This document shows positions 15,606 through 23,744 of a DNA stretch of 64,000 bases, in pieces (within the stretch, counting starts at the first letter, position 1; every line of letters begins with the position of its first letter). The stretch is from Bradyrhizobium liaoningense (GTDB lineage Bacteria > Pseudomonadota > Alphaproteobacteria > Rhizobiales > Xanthobacteraceae). Below the pieces are notes generated by a model. It was not told where the DNA came from. It saw only the letters and a list, made by a program, of their open reading frames with translations, and did no database searches. Position numbers and translations under genes: made by a program. The DNA lies in assembly GCF_018130825.1 (NCBI RefSeq), contig NZ_JAFCJS010000009.1, positions 124,001 through 188,000 of the forward strand. The letters are read 5' to 3'.

Positions 15606-16991
15606 ATGTGGAACCGTCCGAGATTCGATCTCAAGGTCCGTCTGACGTTGCACGTGGCCGCCATATCGGCCGCCTGCTTCGCCGCGATCTCCGCCTATTT
15701 CCTTGTCACGGCTGACCGCGCCGCGCATGCGCGCAGCGACAGCATCGCCGCCATCGTGGCGAAATCACTGGAGCTGCAGCAAGGCAAGGTCCAGTGGGTG
15801 GCGAACCCGCGCTCCGACTTTCCTAACCTTGATCCGGTTTCCGCCTACGTCATGACGCCCGGCCTGTGCCTGGGCTTCCGTGGCCCCGGCGGCGACATGC
15901 AACAGCGCTTCTGCAGCGGCGCGCCGGCCCCGGCCAAACCGCCGCCGCAGGTCTTCGCCGCCTTCTACCGCAGCCTGTTCGACCCCGGCCGCGAGGCGGC
16001 GCGGCCCGTGATCGTGCGCGGCACCAAGCTCGGCGAGACCGTGGTGTCGGTCGATCCGGCGGTGCAGACGGCGGAGGCCTGGCACGAGGCCGGCCGCTTG
16101 ATGCTCGCGCTCGCGATCGCATTGCCGCTGCTCTGCGTGCTGGTCTACGCGGCACTGGCGCGCGCACTGCGCCCGACCCGCATGATCCGGACCGGTCTCG
16201 AACGCATCGCCGCCGGCGACCTCACGACACGACTGCCGCCCTTCGACCTCGCCGAGCTCTCCGCCATCCGCGACGTCTTCAACCATCTCGCTGAAAGCCT
16301 CGACACCGCGCTTGCCGAGCGCAGCGAGCTGACGCGAAAGCTGATCGCGCTCCAGGACGAGGAGCGCCGCCATCTCGCCCGCGAGCTGCATGACGAGTTC
16401 GGCCAGTCGCTGGCCGCCATCCGCGCGCTGGCATCGTCGGCCCGCCAAACCGCCGCGCAGGACTGCCCGGCCCTGCTGTCCGAATGCGACGGCATTTCGC
16501 GGACCGCAACCGGCATGATGGAGACGCTGCGCGGTGCACTGTTCCGGCTGCGGCCGCCCGATGTCGAGGAGCTCGGGCTCGTCGCCAGCCTCGAAGGGCT
16601 CGTCGCCGGCTGGAACGGACGCAGCCGCGGCCAGACGCGATTTTCGATCCGTTTCGACGGCGCATTCGAGACCCTGCCGGCCGCGGTCAGCGCCAACCTC
16701 TACCGCATCGTGCAGGAGGCCCTCACCAACGCCGCCAAGCACGCCGGCGCCACCAGGGTGAGCCTGGAATTGACGATGCGACCCGATGAGATCGCGCTTG
16801 CGATCGACGATGACGGACGGTCGAACGAGCCCGCCGCGAAATCGGGCATGGGCCTGCTCGGCATGCGCGAGCGCGTCGCCGCGCTGCGCGGCCGGCTGAG
16901 TTTTGAAGCCGGGCCGAACGGCGGCACTGCGCTGCGCGTCGTCATTCCGCTCGAAGCCGCCGATCGGCAGCTATTGGATCACGCGGCATGA
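15606..16991 (+). CDS. sensor histidine kinase, NarX/LiaS type (HisKA_3)
   Basis: 461 residues. Two membrane helices (about 13-34 and 165-187) enclose a periplasmic sensor of about 130 residues containing two Cys residues (CLG, FCSG). Then come a HAMP segment (188-240), a HisKA_3 dimerisation domain with the phospho-acceptor His262 in RRHLARELHDE, and an ATPase domain with NAAKHAGA and GMGLLGMRERVAALRG. The signal is unknown. The stop overlaps the start of the response-regulator gene by ATGA, so the two are translationally coupled. Confidence 0.92.
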   Translation: MWNRPRFDLKVRLTLHVAAISAACFAAISAYFLVTADRAAHARSDSIAAIVAKSLELQQGKVQWVANPRSDFPNLDPVSAYVMTPGLCLGFRGPGGDMQQRFCSGAPAPAKPPPQVFAAFYRSLFDPGREAARPVIVRGTKLGETVVSVDPAVQTAEAWHEAGRLMLALAIALPLLCVLVYAALARALRPTRMIRTGLERIAAGDLTTRLPPFDLAELSAIRDVFNHLAESLDTALAERSELTRKLIALQDEERRHLARELHDEFGQSLAAIRALASSARQTAAQDCPALLSECDGISRTATGMMETLRGALFRLRPPDVEELGLVASLEGLVAGWNGRSRGQTRFSIRFDGAFETLPAAVSANLYRIVQEALTNAAKHAGATRVSLELTMRPDEIALAIDDDGRSNEPAAKSGMGLLGMRERVAALRGRLSFEAGPNGGTALRVVIPLEAADRQLLDHAA

Positions 16992-17650
16992 GTGCGGGCG
17001 ATGCGACCATCCTGCTGGTCGACGACCATTCCGTCGTCCGCGAGGGCTATCGCTCGGTGCTCGAGAAGCAGCCGGGCCTGCGTGTCGTCGCAGAAGCCTC
17101 TGACGGCGCGGAGGCCTACCGGCTGTACAAATCCGAGGCGCCCGATCTCGTCATCATGGACCTGAGCATGCCCGGCATCGGCGGCATCGAGGCCGTCAGA
17201 CGCATCCGGCAACGGGACAAGGGTGCAAAGATCCTCGTCTTCACCATGCATCAGAATGCCGGCTTCGCCGTGCAGGCGATCCGCGCCGGCGCCAGGGGCT
17301 ATGTCACCAAGACCAGCCCGCCCGAGACGCTGGTGCGCGCGGTGATGGACGTGCTCGCCGGCAGGATCGCGATCAGTCCCGACATCGACCACGAGCTTGC
17401 CCTGAGCCGGCTCGCCGGCGAGAGCTCGGCGGCCGACGTGCTGACGCCGCGCGAGTTCGAGGTGCTGCGGCTGCTGCTCGCCGAGAGGACGACCGACGAG
17501 ATCGCGGAGACGCTGCATGTCAGCCCGAAGACGGTGGCGAACCTGCATTCCCTGATCAAGGACAAGCTCGGCGTCGGCTCCGACATCGAGCTGGTCCGCC
17601 TGGCGCTGCGCCAGGGACTTTTGACGCAAGTCGATCTCGGCGAAGCGTGA
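16988..17650 (+). CDS. NarL/FixJ-type response regulator
   Basis: The 220-residue protein has a receiver domain (phospho-acceptor Asp58 in IMDLSMP, acidic pair VDDH at 11-14, Lys in GYVTKTS) and a C-terminal LuxR HTH (LTPREFEVLRLLLAERTTDEIAETLHVSPKTVANLHSLIKDKL, split here for length into one domain of about 150-210). It starts inside the end of the kinase gene and is its partner. Targets are unknown; the neighbours at 14550 and 17655 are candidates. Confidence 0.92.
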   Translation: MSAGDATILLVDDHSVVREGYRSVLEKQPGLRVVAEASDGAEAYRLYKSEAPDLVIMDLSMPGIGGIEAVRRIRQRDKGAKILVFTMHQNAGFAVQAIRAGARGYVTKTSPPETLVRAVMDVLAGRIAISPDIDHELALSRLAGESSAADVLTPREFEVLRLLLAERTTDEIAETLHVSPKTVANLHSLIKDKLGVGSDIELVRLALRQGLLTQVDLGEA

Positions 17651-17654
17651 TCGC

Positions 17655-18497
17655 TCAGGCGAGATACCGCGTCAGATAGCCTTCCATCGCGTAGAGCGCG
17701 CAGAGCGCAAGGCTCGACCAGACGGCTGCACTGAAATACAGGAACATCCAGGTCAGCTCGCCCTTCCAGTGCGCGATGTCGTGGGTCACCACCCATCGCG
17801 TCGAGACGTCATGCAGGCCTTCGAGGAAGCCGAGGAACTTGTTGCCCTCGGCGTGCCCTGCCCGCCAGCGGCTGAGATACATCGGCACGTCGACGGTGAC
17901 GAGGAAGGCGAGGAAGCAGGCGATCCCGACGATGCCTGACATCAGCGCCCAGCGCACCACGCCCTGGAATTCCGGCATCAGCCGGCATAGCGCGATGCCC
18001 GCGAGGAAGAAGGTCACCGCCCACAGCGAGTTCTCGATGGCGTTGTAGAGGAAGTTCGTGGTCACCACCGCGTACCAGGAGAAGCACTCCGCGATGATGA
18101 TGATGGGCACGATCACGAGCGCGATGTTCACCGCGGTTTCCGCGCCGGTCATGTGACCCAGCTGATGCAGGATGATCGCCCATTGCGCGACGAAGCAGAG
18201 CTCGGCCACGGTCGCAACGGTGCGGCCGACGACGACGCTCGACAGCCAGGTGTCGAACAGGCAGATGCGTTGCACGTCGGCGCGCGGCAGCACCGAACGA
18301 AAGGCGCAGCCGAACACGTAGCCGGCGCAGAGCAGGAACATCAGTCCGATGTCGGAGCCGCCGCCGATACTACCCGCAACCGTCGGGTAGAACTCCCGGT
18401 ACAGCATGAACCAGACGAAAATGTTGGCAGTACTGACGAGCGTCAGCGACCCCCACCACCACGCGAGGGGATTTGACCGCGCCTGCCACTGCAACAT
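17655..18497 (-). CDS. polytopic membrane protein of unknown function
   Basis: I do not recognise the family. The 280-residue product has seven or eight hydrophobic helices, for example LVSTANIFVWFMLYREF, GLMFLLCAGYVFGCAF, ALVIVPIIIIAECFSWYAVV and IVGIACFLAFLVTV, and several His/Trp residues in the last third (DVSTRWVVTHDIAHWKGELTW). I chose ATG 18497 with GGAG nine bases upstream; an ATG at 18530 adds 11 residues but has no SD. It ends 4 bp from the convergent response-regulator gene. CTGTCAT repeats lie 50-125 bp upstream of the start. Confidence 0.75.
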   Translation of the reverse strand: MLQWQARSNPLAWWWGSLTLVSTANIFVWFMLYREFYPTVAGSIGGGSDIGLMFLLCAGYVFGCAFRSVLPRADVQRICLFDTWLSSVVVGRTVATVAELCFVAQWAIILHQLGHMTGAETAVNIALVIVPIIIIAECFSWYAVVTTNFLYNAIENSLWAVTFFLAGIALCRLMPEFQGVVRWALMSGIVGIACFLAFLVTVDVPMYLSRWRAGHAEGNKFLGFLEGLHDVSTRWVVTHDIAHWKGELTWMFLYFSAAVWSSLALCALYAMEGYLTRYLA

Positions 18498-18545
18498 GAT
18501 GAATCGCTCCGCTTTAAATCGACGTGACATCTAGCGGTAGCAATT

Positions 18546-18623
18546 CTGTCATAATTCAGTAGCGCGACGCGATAGAAATCGATGTCATGATACTGTCATA
18601 ATAGCGCTGCGCGCTGTCATAAT
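18546..18623 (+). promoter_or_regulatory. CTGTCAT repeat array, PhoB-box-like
   Basis: CTGTCATAAT occurs exactly at 18546, 18593 and 18614, and a degenerate copy ATGTCATGAT at 18582. The 18582/18593 pair has the 7-bp unit, 4-bp spacer and 11-bp period of a Pho box; 18593 to 18614 is 21 bp, two helical turns. The units run in + orientation, pointing away from the minus-strand membrane-protein gene at 17655, which is unusual for a PhoB activation site. Another direct-repeat-binding regulator remains possible. Confidence 0.5.
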
Positions 18624-18703
18624 CGCGAAAGCGGCCGCGCTCCCTCCGTTTCAAATTGATTCCAGGGACACCTATCCGGAGCCCCTGGGATCATGAGGGG
18701 GAC

Positions 18704-19195
18704 TTATCTCTTCATCCCACCCACATACGCCGCCAGCTTGTCCAGCGTCTGGTAGCCGTATTCGACCGCGCCGAAGCCGATCATGCCGTCGCGCTGCTCG
18801 GTGCTCGAAGCCAGTTGCCGCATCATCAGCACCGTCTTGCCGTTGCTCTGCTCGGCAAAGGTGACGGTGAAGCGGAACATGCCGGGATCGTCGTCCTGGT
18901 CGACACCGTGGTCCATCTCCATCAGCGACGGCCGCTCGATACGGCGGAAGCGCATCCGGTTCGGATAGACGGTGCCGTCGGGACCGATCATGTTGAAGCG
19001 CCAGACGCCGCCGACGCGGACGTCGATCTCGAAGGTCTCGACCTTGAAGCCCTTCGGCCCGAACCATTGCGGCAGATGCTTCGGGTCGGACCACGCCTCG
19101 AACACCAGATCGCGCGGCGCGTCGATCACGCGCGACATCACGATCTCGCGGTCGAGCGACCATTGCGACAGGGCGGGATTGGCAGAATTCGTCAT
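18704..19195 (-). CDS. SRPBCC/AHSA1 domain protein
   Basis: A 163-residue START-like fold protein. The sequence REIVMSRVIDAPRDLVFEAWSDPKHLPQWFGPKGF near the N-terminus and the C-terminal helix AVEYGYQTLDKLAAYVGGM are typical of the activator-of-Hsp90-like (AHSA1) SRPBCC family, which forms a hydrophobic ligand cavity. The gene starts 4 bp inside the end of the ArsR regulator gene. This ArsR-SRPBCC pairing is common in bacteria, but the ligand is generally unknown. Confidence 0.88.
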   Translation of the reverse strand: MTNSANPALSQWSLDREIVMSRVIDAPRDLVFEAWSDPKHLPQWFGPKGFKVETFEIDVRVGGVWRFNMIGPDGTVYPNRMRFRRIERPSLMEMDHGVDQDDDPGMFRFTVTFAEQSNGKTVLMMRQLASSTEQRDGMIGFGAVEYGYQTLDKLAAYVGGMKR

Positions 19196-19578
19196 GACTC
19201 GGCACCTTTCTTTTTCATTGTCCGCGACGGCTGCTTGGCGGCCGCCCTCTCCTTCTTCAGCTTCATCACATAGGCCTCGAACCGGTCGAGCCGCGCCTCC
19301 CAGATCGCGCGCTGCTGCTGGAACCAGTCTTCCGCGCCGACAAGTGCGTCCGGGCTAAGCCGGCAGGTGCGCACCCGGCCGGATTTCTCGGATTGGACCA
19401 GCCCGCTCGTCTCCAGCACGTGGATATGTTTCATGAAGCTCGGCAGCGCCATGTCGAAGGGATCCGCGAGCTCGCCGACCGAAGCCTCGCCGGCGCACAG
19501 CCGCATCACGATCGCCCGCCGCGTGGGATCGGCAAGGGCCGCGAAGACCTGGTCGAGTCGGTTCAATTGGTTAGCCAT
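19192..19578 (-). CDS. ArsR-family transcriptional regulator
   Basis: The 128-residue regulator has a winged HTH (LADPTRRAIVMRLCAGEASVGELADPFDMALPSFMKHIHVLETSGLVQSEKSGRVRTCRL, about residues 11-70) and a basic tail (KKERAAAKQPSRTMKKK). The metal-binding CxC of ArsR/SmtB is absent, so it is one of the non-metal subgroup paired with SRPBCC proteins. I chose ATG 19578; that start codon lies inside one of two matching inverted repeats. The stop overlaps the next gene, so the pair is an operon. Confidence 0.87.
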   Translation of the reverse strand: MANQLNRLDQVFAALADPTRRAIVMRLCAGEASVGELADPFDMALPSFMKHIHVLETSGLVQSEKSGRVRTCRLSPDALVGAEDWFQQQRAIWEARLDRFEAYVMKLKKERAAAKQPSRTMKKKGAES

Positions 19579-19587
19579 GAAGCTAAC
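19570..19587. promoter_or_regulatory. probable ArsR operator, site 1
   Basis: GTTAGC-N6-GCTAAC is a perfect 6-6-6 inverted repeat spanning the start codon of the ArsR gene. Its centre is 50 bp from that of the similar site at 19620, close to five helical turns. Confidence 0.6.
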
Positions 19588-19619
19588 TATAAGACCTTGA
19601 GCGATGGGTGTCAACAATT

Positions 19620-19637
19620 GTTAGCTGATCGGCTAAG
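19620..19637. promoter_or_regulatory. probable ArsR operator, site 2
   Basis: GTTAGC-N6-GCTAAG is the same inverted repeat as 19570-19587 with one outer mismatch. It lies between the regulator gene and the divergent serine hydrolase gene, so it could control both. Confidence 0.6.
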
Positions 19638-19751
19638 TTACACCTCGTGCCCTCGATGCGGAACCCACAACGCGCAATCGTGAATTGGGACCTTGCGCCC
19701 TCCCCGCTAGAACAGAGTCGGGGGCGCACAAGCATCAATCATCAAGAGCAC

Positions 19752-20924
19752 GTGCCGCCTATTGTCATCTCATCTTCGATCACCCGGCGAACGCTCGCCC
19801 GGGCTGCGCTCGTTCCTCTTGCGATCGCGCTTCGCCCGCGGCAGGCATCCGCGGATTCCGACATGATCGCGCAGATGCGCGACATCGTCGCCGCCGAGCT
19901 GGCGCCGACCGCAACGCCAGATCATCCGGGCGGCCTCGCCGCCGCGCTCTATGCCGGCCGCCATGTCGAGTTCTTCATCTATGGCTTTGCCGACGACGCC
20001 ACACGACGGCCGGTGACGCCGGACACGATGTTCAACCTCGCCTCGCTGCGCAAGCCGTTCGAGGCGACGCTGGTCGCGCTCGGGACGCTTCGCGGCGAGC
20101 TGCGGCTCGACGACCGCCTGCAAAAATACCTTCCCGAGCTCGATGGCGACTATATCCGCCGCGTCACTGTCGGCGAGCTCGTCACCCACACCTCGGGGCT
20201 GCTGCTGCCGACCGATCATCCGCCCTGGCCGAGCGAGCAGTTCACACGGGCGCAGTTCATCGAGATGCTCAACGCCTGGAAACCGCAGGCTGGCGAGCAG
20301 CCCGGCAAGCAACGCATCTACAGCCATGCCGGCTACGTGCTGCTCCAGCTCGTGCTCGAAAATTGCTACCGCACGCCGATCGCAACGCTATTCGAGCAGC
20401 GCATCCTCAAACCGCTCGGCATGACCGCCACCTTCGTGCCCGAGCGTGGCGAGGACAACCGCGCCGTCATGGAGGCGGCCTGGATGCAGCGCGTGGTCCA
20501 GGGCTATTCGGATCAGGGCATAGCGATCGGCCCGATCGGCAACCAGCAGAGCTATTTTGACCTTCCCGGCACCGGCCAGATGTTCTCGTCTGCGCGGGAT
20601 CTTTCGACCTTCGTTGCGGCCTGTCTCGACGGCCACTCGGTCGATCCGCATTTGCGCGAGGCGCTGCGGATGACGCAGCGCGAGTCATTCCGCGTCGACG
20701 AGAAGTTCGGGCAAGGCATGGCCTGGGAGACCGTGCGCCTGCCCGGCGTCACCGTCGTCGACAAGCCGGGCGGCCTCAACAACGCCTCCGGCTATCTCGG
20801 CCTCGTGCCGGCGCGGCGGATCGGCATCGTGCTGCTCGCCAATCGCGGCGAATATCCGCACGAGATCGCGCGCTACAAGATCCTGCCCGCGCTGGCGCAT
20901 CTGGTCGCATCGCACGGCGGCTGA
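19752..20924 (+). CDS. serine hydrolase, beta-lactamase/class C family
   Basis: About 390 residues from the GTG at 19752; the frame is open from 19647, so the start is uncertain. From 19752 the protein begins with a twin-arginine-like export signal (TRRTLARAALVPLAIAL, then an ASA cleavage region). The SxxK motif is NLASLRK, the second motif is YSH in RIYSHAGYVLL (family usually YxN), and the third is KPGG in place of KTG. These fit beta-lactamase-fold esterases and peptidases rather than resistance enzymes. It is divergent from the ArsR gene. Confidence 0.83.
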   Translation: MPPIVISSSITRRTLARAALVPLAIALRPRQASADSDMIAQMRDIVAAELAPTATPDHPGGLAAALYAGRHVEFFIYGFADDATRRPVTPDTMFNLASLRKPFEATLVALGTLRGELRLDDRLQKYLPELDGDYIRRVTVGELVTHTSGLLLPTDHPPWPSEQFTRAQFIEMLNAWKPQAGEQPGKQRIYSHAGYVLLQLVLENCYRTPIATLFEQRILKPLGMTATFVPERGEDNRAVMEAAWMQRVVQGYSDQGIAIGPIGNQQSYFDLPGTGQMFSSARDLSTFVAACLDGHSVDPHLREALRMTQRESFRVDEKFGQGMAWETVRLPGVTVVDKPGGLNNASGYLGLVPARRIGIVLLANRGEYPHEIARYKILPALAHLVASHGG

Positions 20925-20935
20925 GCTCAAAAGCA

Positions 20936-20962
20936 GAAAGCCCCGGCTCGGCCGGGGCTTTC
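20936..20962. terminator. bidirectional hairpin terminator
   Basis: GAAAGCCCCGGC pairs perfectly with GCCGGGGCTTTC across a 3-base loop. It sits between the convergent ends of the serine hydrolase (+) and the porin (-). Confidence 0.75.
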
Positions 20963-20990
20963 CACACCAGATCCGCAAGCGGGATGGAGC

Positions 20991-21824
20991 TCAGTACCTG
21001 GCGACGACGGGTCCGCCGAACTTGTAGTTCACGCCGACGCGCACGATGTCCGACTTGATGTCGACTGAGTGGGTGTAGACGTTGCTCGGGAATGCGATGG
21101 CCGGCACGAAGGCCGCAAGGTTCGTGCTGGTCGTGCTGGCCCGGCCGAGATCGACATGGAGATATTCGGCCTTGAGCGACCAGCCGCCGCCGAACGCATA
21201 TTCGGTGCCGACGCCTGCGGTCCAGCCGACGCGCGTATCGCGGACCGCCGCAGATTCCGTCGCGCCCGCGAAGGTGTCCGTGAAGTTGAAATTGCCCTTC
21301 ACCTCGGCGATGGCCGCACCGCCCGTGGCATAGAGCAGCCAGGTCGGAGCCGCGAGGAAGCCGATACGGCCGCGGATGGTCGCGAGCCAGTCGGCCGAGA
21401 CGGACGACGACACCGTAAAGCCGGTCGGCGCGCAGCAGGGATAGAGCGCCGAGCCGCTCGCACTGCCCTTGAAGCCGAAATAGTTGATGTCGCCCTCGAG
21501 GCCGAGCACGGCGTGGTTGATCTGCCAGTTGTAGCCAGCGGTGAAGCCGCCGGTGACGCTGGAGCTGTTGACGCTTTGGGCGCCGACCGTGTTGATCGCG
21601 GGGACGCTGGTGGTGGCGAAATAGCCGGTCGGCGAGAATACGGTCGAGGTGGTGGGATCGGCGCTGCCCCACTGCCCGCCGACGGTGCCGCCGACATAGA
21701 AGCCGGTCCAGTCGTAGCCCTGCGCCATCACCGGCGCCTTGGTGTAGCGCGCCGCGAGGTCGGCGGCCTGCACGGAGGCGGTGCCGAGCACAAGCGATGC
21801 GACCGCCAGCAAAATCTTCTTCAT
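20991..21824 (-). CDS. outer-membrane beta-barrel protein, Omp25/Omp31-like
   Basis: 277 residues. A signal peptide (MKKILLAVASLVLGTASVQA) is followed by DLAARYTKAP, then YDWTGFYVGGTVGGQWG, a motif seen at the first strand of rhizobial/Brucella Omp25-Omp31 opacity-like proteins. The body is rich in alternating residues and Gly/Ser/Thr, and ends in an aromatic (KFGGPVVARY), as beta-barrel proteins usually do. A two-Cys CC pair (YPCCAPTG) lies in one loop. The ATG at 21824 has GGAG upstream. It would be an outer-membrane porin-like protein. Confidence 0.87.
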   Translation of the reverse strand: MKKILLAVASLVLGTASVQAADLAARYTKAPVMAQGYDWTGFYVGGTVGGQWGSADPTTSTVFSPTGYFATTSVPAINTVGAQSVNSSSVTGGFTAGYNWQINHAVLGLEGDINYFGFKGSASGSALYPCCAPTGFTVSSSVSADWLATIRGRIGFLAAPTWLLYATGGAAIAEVKGNFNFTDTFAGATESAAVRDTRVGWTAGVGTEYAFGGGWSLKAEYLHVDLGRASTTSTNLAAFVPAIAFPSNVYTHSVDIKSDIVRVGVNYKFGGPVVARY

Positions 21825-22091
21825 TCCAGTCTCCATTCCCCCACGCGATCGATCTCGCGTTTTCGATGCGCGCCGGCGGGAGCCATCCGGCGCAGATGGG
21901 GAATAGGCGGAGCACCGCCCGCGCGTCTCGGCCTGTTGCGCAGTTCGTAGGGACTGTGACGCAATCAGTGACTTATCGCGCAAGTCGCGTGACGAGTGTG
22001 ACCTGAGCGCCACGCATCGCGCCTGCCGCAGTGACGCGCGATGCAAATCGTCGGCGCGCCACGACAAGTGCGAGCGAATCCGCGCGCGGCC

Positions 22092-22796
22092 TCAGACCGA
22101 GCGCGTCAGTCCGCCATCGACGCGGATGTTCTGGCCGGTGATGTAGGCAGCGCCGTCGGATGCCAGGAACGAGATCGTCGCGGCGATCTCCTCGACCTTG
22201 CCGTAGCGCTGCATCGGCACGCTGTCGCGGCGCGCGTCCTGCTGCGGCAGGCTGTCGATCCACCCCGGCAGCACGTTGTTCATGCGGATGTTGTCGGCCG
22301 CATGGGCGTCGGTGAAGATCTTCGTGAAGGCGGCAAGGCCTGCGCGGAACACCGCGGAGGTCGGAAACATCGCGCTCGGCTCGAATGCCCATGCGGTCGA
22401 GATGTTGATGATGGCGCCGGCCTTCTGCGCCTGCATCACCGGCGTCACCAGCCGGGTCGGACGGATCACATTGAGCAGATAGGTGTCGAGGCCGGTGTGC
22501 CACTGCTCGTCGGTGATCTCCGTGATCGGCGCGCGCGGCCCGTGCCCCGCGCTGTTGACGAGCACGTCGATGCGGCCCCATTTGGCCAGCGCCCCGTCGA
22601 CGAGACGCTTCAGATCGTCATTCGACTTGTTGGAGCCGGTGACGCCGAGGCCGCCGAGCTCGGCCGCCAGCGCCTCGCCCTTGCCGGAGGACGACAGGAT
22701 CGCGACGCGGAAGCCGTCCGCCGCCAGACGCCGCGCAGCGCCCGCTCCCATGCCGCTGCCGCCGGCGGTGACGAGTGCGACCTTCTCTGCTGCCAT
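22092..22796 (-). CDS. SDR-family protein with degenerate catalytic site
   Basis: The 234-residue protein has a recognisable Rossmann start (VTAGGSGMGAG), NSAG near 84, and the end YITGQNIRVDGGLTRSV, so it is an SDR. The catalytic segment reads NISTAWAFEPSAMFPTSAVFRAGLAAF. Aligning RAGL with the usual KAGL puts Ser at the Tyr position and Arg at the Lys position, so the YxxxK dyad is missing. The protein may use different chemistry or act as a binding protein. It is divergent from the GNAT gene. Confidence 0.8.
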   Translation of the reverse strand: MAAEKVALVTAGGSGMGAGAARRLAADGFRVAILSSSGKGEALAAELGGLGVTGSNKSNDDLKRLVDGALAKWGRIDVLVNSAGHGPRAPITEITDEQWHTGLDTYLLNVIRPTRLVTPVMQAQKAGAIINISTAWAFEPSAMFPTSAVFRAGLAAFTKIFTDAHAADNIRMNNVLPGWIDSLPQQDARRDSVPMQRYGKVEEIAATISFLASDGAAYITGQNIRVDGGLTRSV

Positions 22797-22898
22797 GACC
22801 GTTCATCCCTTGAGTTGAGGCGAGCCGCAGGCCCGGCCTATCATGAGGCCTTCTACCGCCGGACCTGCCGGCTGGTCCACCGTCCGAAGGCATCCGTC

Positions 22899-23738
22899 AT
22901 GAGCGAATTGCAGATCCGCAACCTGCGCCCGGAGGAGATTTCCCTCGCCATCGACTGGGCCGCCGCCGAAGGCTGGAATCCGGGCCTGTCGGATGCCGCC
23001 TGCTTCGCGGTTCCCGACGCGCAAGGCTTCCTCGTCGGCGAGATCGGCGGCGAGCCGGTCGCGACCGTCTCCTGCGTCAATTACGATGACCGTTTTGCCT
23101 TCCTCGGCTTCTACATCGTGCGCGCCGACCTTCGCGGCGCAGGCCACGGCCTGCGGATCTGGAACGCGGCGATCGCGCATGCAGGCCGCCGCGTGATCGG
23201 CCTCGACGGCGTCGTGGCCCAGCAGGACAACTACAAGAAGTCCGGCTTCCAGCTTGCTTACGCCAACATCCGCTATGGCGGCATCGTCGCCGCGCCGAAG
23301 CCGCCCGCCGGTGTCGTTGCACTCGATACGGTCCCGCTTGGGCTTGTGGAGGCGGACGATGCCACGGTGTTTCCCGCGGCACGCAGCGCCTTCCTGCGCG
23401 CCTGGCTTGAGACATCAGGCCATGTCGGCCGCGCGCTCATGCGTGACGGCAAGCTCGCCGCATGGGGCGTGATCCGCCCGTGCCGGAGCGGCTGCAAGAT
23501 CGGCCCGCTCGTCGCCGACGACCGCGCGGCGGCGGACACGATCATGCAGGCCTTGCTGGCGGGTGCGGGCGGCGGCGAAATCTTCCTCGATGTCCCCGCC
23601 GTCAATGGCGAGGCGATCGCGCTCGCGGAAGGACTCGGCCTCAAGCCGGTGTTCGAGACGGCGCGGATGTACACGGGGCCGATCCCGCCGCTGCGGATCG
23701 ACCGCGTCTTCGGCGTGACCAGCTTCGAGTTAGGCTAG
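22899..23738 (+). CDS. GNAT-family N-acetyltransferase
   Basis: At 279 residues this has two lobes. The first (about 5-130) is a GNAT domain with LRPEEISLAIDWAAAEGWNPG, a strand-turn LGFYIVRADLRGAGHGLRIW at the acetyl-CoA site, and KKSGFQ. The second lobe (about 150-275) contains CKIGPLVADDRAAADTIMQALL, as in YitH-type double GNAT proteins. It would transfer an acetyl group to an unknown amine. The frame upstream is open, but the ATG at 22899 begins the domain. Confidence 0.85.
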   Translation: MSELQIRNLRPEEISLAIDWAAAEGWNPGLSDAACFAVPDAQGFLVGEIGGEPVATVSCVNYDDRFAFLGFYIVRADLRGAGHGLRIWNAAIAHAGRRVIGLDGVVAQQDNYKKSGFQLAYANIRYGGIVAAPKPPAGVVALDTVPLGLVEADDATVFPAARSAFLRAWLETSGHVGRALMRDGKLAAWGVIRPCRSGCKIGPLVADDRAAADTIMQALLAGAGGGEIFLDVPAVNGEAIALAEGLGLKPVFETARMYTGPIPPLRIDRVFGVTSFELG

Positions 23739-23744
23739 CTCTGC

